A stretch of 24,065 bases of DNA, taken from NCBI GenBank assembly GCA_018399855.1, contig JAGYNX010000004.1:1-24065 (forward strand). The letters are read 5' to 3'. The notes below the pieces were generated by a model. It was not told where the DNA came from, ran no database searches, and saw only the letters and a program-made list of their open reading frames with translations. Below are positions 22,736-24,065 of the stretch, one piece after another. The position numbers and the translations under genes are program-made. Each line of letters opens with the position of its first letter. Position 1 is the first letter of the stretch. This stretch comes from Spirochaetota bacterium (GTDB lineage: Bacteria; Spirochaetota; UBA4802; UB4802).

Positions 22736-23503
22736 TTAAAACATCCCGTAGTATAGCAGGAGAATATGCCGTCCCCAGAAAAGGGAGACTACCAGTCCAA
22801 GGGTGAGGAAGGGGGCGAAGGGGATCTTTATTCTCAGGTTGCTGCCCCTGATCAGGGCGTATATTACCCCGGTAAGTGAACCTGATACCAGGGAAACCTC
22901 AAGGGCCACGATGGACAGTTCAAGTCCCAGCAGAAAGCCGATTATAATGGCGTATTTCATGTCACCCCCGCCGAAGCCGCCGGGAAACAACAGCATTACC
23001 ACCAGGAAAAACCCGCCCATAAGCAGGGCCCCGTAGAGATGATCTTTCAGTGTTGATTCAATGATGACGGGGTACAGGGTTGCAAGCAAGACCACGATGA
23101 GCAGGGAGGGGGGAATGGAAAGTGTTCGTATGTCCACCACCGATATGGCTATGGATGCGGCTATCACCAGGTATAGTGCCGCCCCCATCCATGAAAGTTG
23201 AAAATGCAGGTATGCCGAGAGGGCCATAAGGCCGTAAAGGATCTCCATGACAGGATACCAAGGCGAGATGCTGCTGCCGCATTTTCTGCATCTGCCAAGC
23301 TGAAATATGTATCCCAGTATGGGTAGAAGCTGCAGGGGGGATAACCTGTGATCACAACCGGCACAGCGTGAAGACGCGATAAGTGCCCGCAATGGTTCTT
23401 GTTTCATGAAACCGGAACTGTAGCGCAGGGCAAGGGTGTAGAAAAAACTCCCCATGAATGTACCGAAGATAAATATTACCGTAAGTGTTATCCAGTCAGC
23501 CAT
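22736..23503 (-). CDS. pilD: Prepilin leader peptidase / N-methyltransferase (PilD-type)
   Basis: An inner-membrane aspartic protease that cuts, and usually methylates, type IV pilin or type II secretion pseudopilin leaders. The 255-residue protein has an N-terminal GSFF stretch after the first helix, the zinc-type CxxC pairs Cys47/Cys50 and Cys72/Cys75 of the bifunctional form, and the two catalytic aspartates: Asp124 in VVDIRT and Asp181 in FGGGDMK. About seven hydrophobic segments and the late KIPFAPFL motif fit. The usual GSFLNVV is altered to GSFFYTL. The Shine-Dalgarno is weak. It follows the outer-membrane protein gene by 37 bp, probably in one transcript. No pilin gene is visible here. 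With comM in the same window, a pilus-based uptake pathway is possible but not shown. Confidence 0.92.
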   Translation of the reverse strand: MADWITLTVIFIFGTFMGSFFYTLALRYSSGFMKQEPLRALIASSRCAGCDHRLSPLQLLPILGYIFQLGRCRKCGSSISPWYPVMEILYGLMALSAYLHFQLSWMGAALYLVIAASIAISVVDIRTLSIPPSLLIVVLLATLYPVIIESTLKDHLYGALLMGGFFLVVMLLFPGGFGGGDMKYAIIIGFLLGLELSIVALEVSLVSGSLTGVIYALIRGSNLRIKIPFAPFLTLGLVVSLFWGRHILLLYYGMF

Positions 23504-23540
23504 GCGCCGATCACTATTACCTTAGAGCTATTCACTGTTA

Positions 23541-24065
23541 TTACATGCTGATGTAGTAATTGATACCGAAAAGAAGAATGTCACCTTTTACATTGATGGT
23601 GTACTTTTCTCCACTGTCCTTGTCATCCTCGATAGGTATTGACCTGCCTTCCTGATGTATCCATTCACTTGAAATGGTGATGTCATCCGTTACGGGGACC
23701 TCGGCGCCAACCATGAAATGATAGCCGGCGATGGCGTCGGCAAACCGTCCTTCTTTACCAGGTTCATCAGTATCAATATCCATATAAGCGTAATGATAGG
23801 TGAGTCCACCGCCAAGAAAGAAGTATGTTCTTTTTCTGAGGGGCAGAATGAGCCCGATGGTGGCGGGGAGTGAGGCCTGGTAGGTATCTATTGTATATTC
23901 GAATCCAGTATTACTTTTTCCTTTTATATCCTGCACCGGGGTGGCGTAGTGAAACCCGATACGGAACAAGAAATAATTGAACTGGTAGCGCATGCTGAAG
24001 CCCGCCACCGCGGCATAGGGGGTATCCATCTGGCGTACGTCGCCGCCGCCTGCTTTCCATTCCCG
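23541..24065 (-). CDS. Outer-membrane beta-barrel protein, cut by right edge
   Basis: The frame is open to the last base, so this is the C-terminal 174 residues of a larger protein; an internal Met at 24029 is not taken as the start because in-frame coding (REWKAGGGDVRQ) continues upstream. The visible part is a run of alternating polar and hydrophobic strands rich in Tyr, Phe and Gly (YQFNYFLFRIGFHY, RTYFFLGGGLTYHYAYMDI, YHFMVGAEVPV, ITISSEWIHQEG), separated by acidic loops. It ends in a strand, LLFGINYYISM, close to the aromatic C-terminus of outer-membrane barrels. It resembles small OmpA/OmpW-like barrels, but the family is not assignable. It precedes the prepilin peptidase by 37 bp. Confidence 0.72.
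   Translation of the reverse strand, partial: REWKAGGGDVRQMDTPYAAVAGFSMRYQFNYFLFRIGFHYATPVQDIKGKSNTGFEYTIDTYQASLPATIGLILPLRKRTYFFLGGGLTYHYAYMDIDTDEPGKEGRFADAIAGYHFMVGAEVPVTDDITISSEWIHQEGRSIPIEDDKDSGEKYTINVKGDILLFGINYYISM

Overview
The window reads as ordinary chromosome of a Gram-negative (two-membrane) bacterium. The envelope evidence is an outer-membrane beta-barrel protein, a lipoprotein signal, a prepilin peptidase and a periplasmic 5'-nucleotidase. My best guess is a spirochaete (Spirochaetota). The guess rests on a relaxed lipobox, a receiver-HATPase fusion and the mix of housekeeping genes, and it is low confidence; a deltaproteobacterium-like lineage is the main alternative. I see no phage, transposase, rRNA, tRNA or CRISPR.

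Layout, left to right: the 3' end of a HepT-type HEPN toxin gene (+); hom-thrC-metallohydrolase (+, threonine synthesis); a signal-peptidase-like membrane protein (+); an NAD-dependent epimerase (+). A four-gene minus-strand operon follows, in transcription order a 4-TM AtpI-like protein, PAS histidine-kinase-like protein, MoxR AAA+ ATPase and VWA protein. Then come dusB and adk (+, with a clear terminator after adk), a membrane-anchored 5'-nucleotidase (+) and comM (+) behind a strong leader hairpin. Next is a minus-strand set (phosphoesterase-like lipoprotein, 93-aa unknown, orphan OppD-type ATPase), then ribBA-receiver/HATPase-mtnA (+, tightly coupled), and finally an outer-membrane protein cut by the right edge plus a prepilin peptidase (-).

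Two patterns stand out. First, the four largest gene-free gaps (217-450, 3753-4042, 11229-11569, 22439-22735) all carry members of one dispersed repeat family. It is built from words such as CCTCTGTGCCTCTGTGGT and CTTTGCGGTGATCC, and at three sites it forms inverted repeats, including a perfect 25-bp pair and an 18-bp pair. Second, three proteins look like catalytically dead members of well-known enzyme families: a signal peptidase I fold without its Ser/Lys dyad, a histidine kinase with Tyr in place of the phosphoacceptor His, and a calcineurin-like phosphoesterase lipoprotein without most metal ligands. The His-less kinase sits in the same operon as a MoxR/VWA pair, which makes that operon the best candidate for an undescribed signalling or assembly module. 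The comM leader, whose Shine-Dalgarno is buried in a 20-bp stem, is the clearest cis-regulatory candidate.

Everything here comes from reading the sequence and recalled family motifs. No database search or folding program was run.
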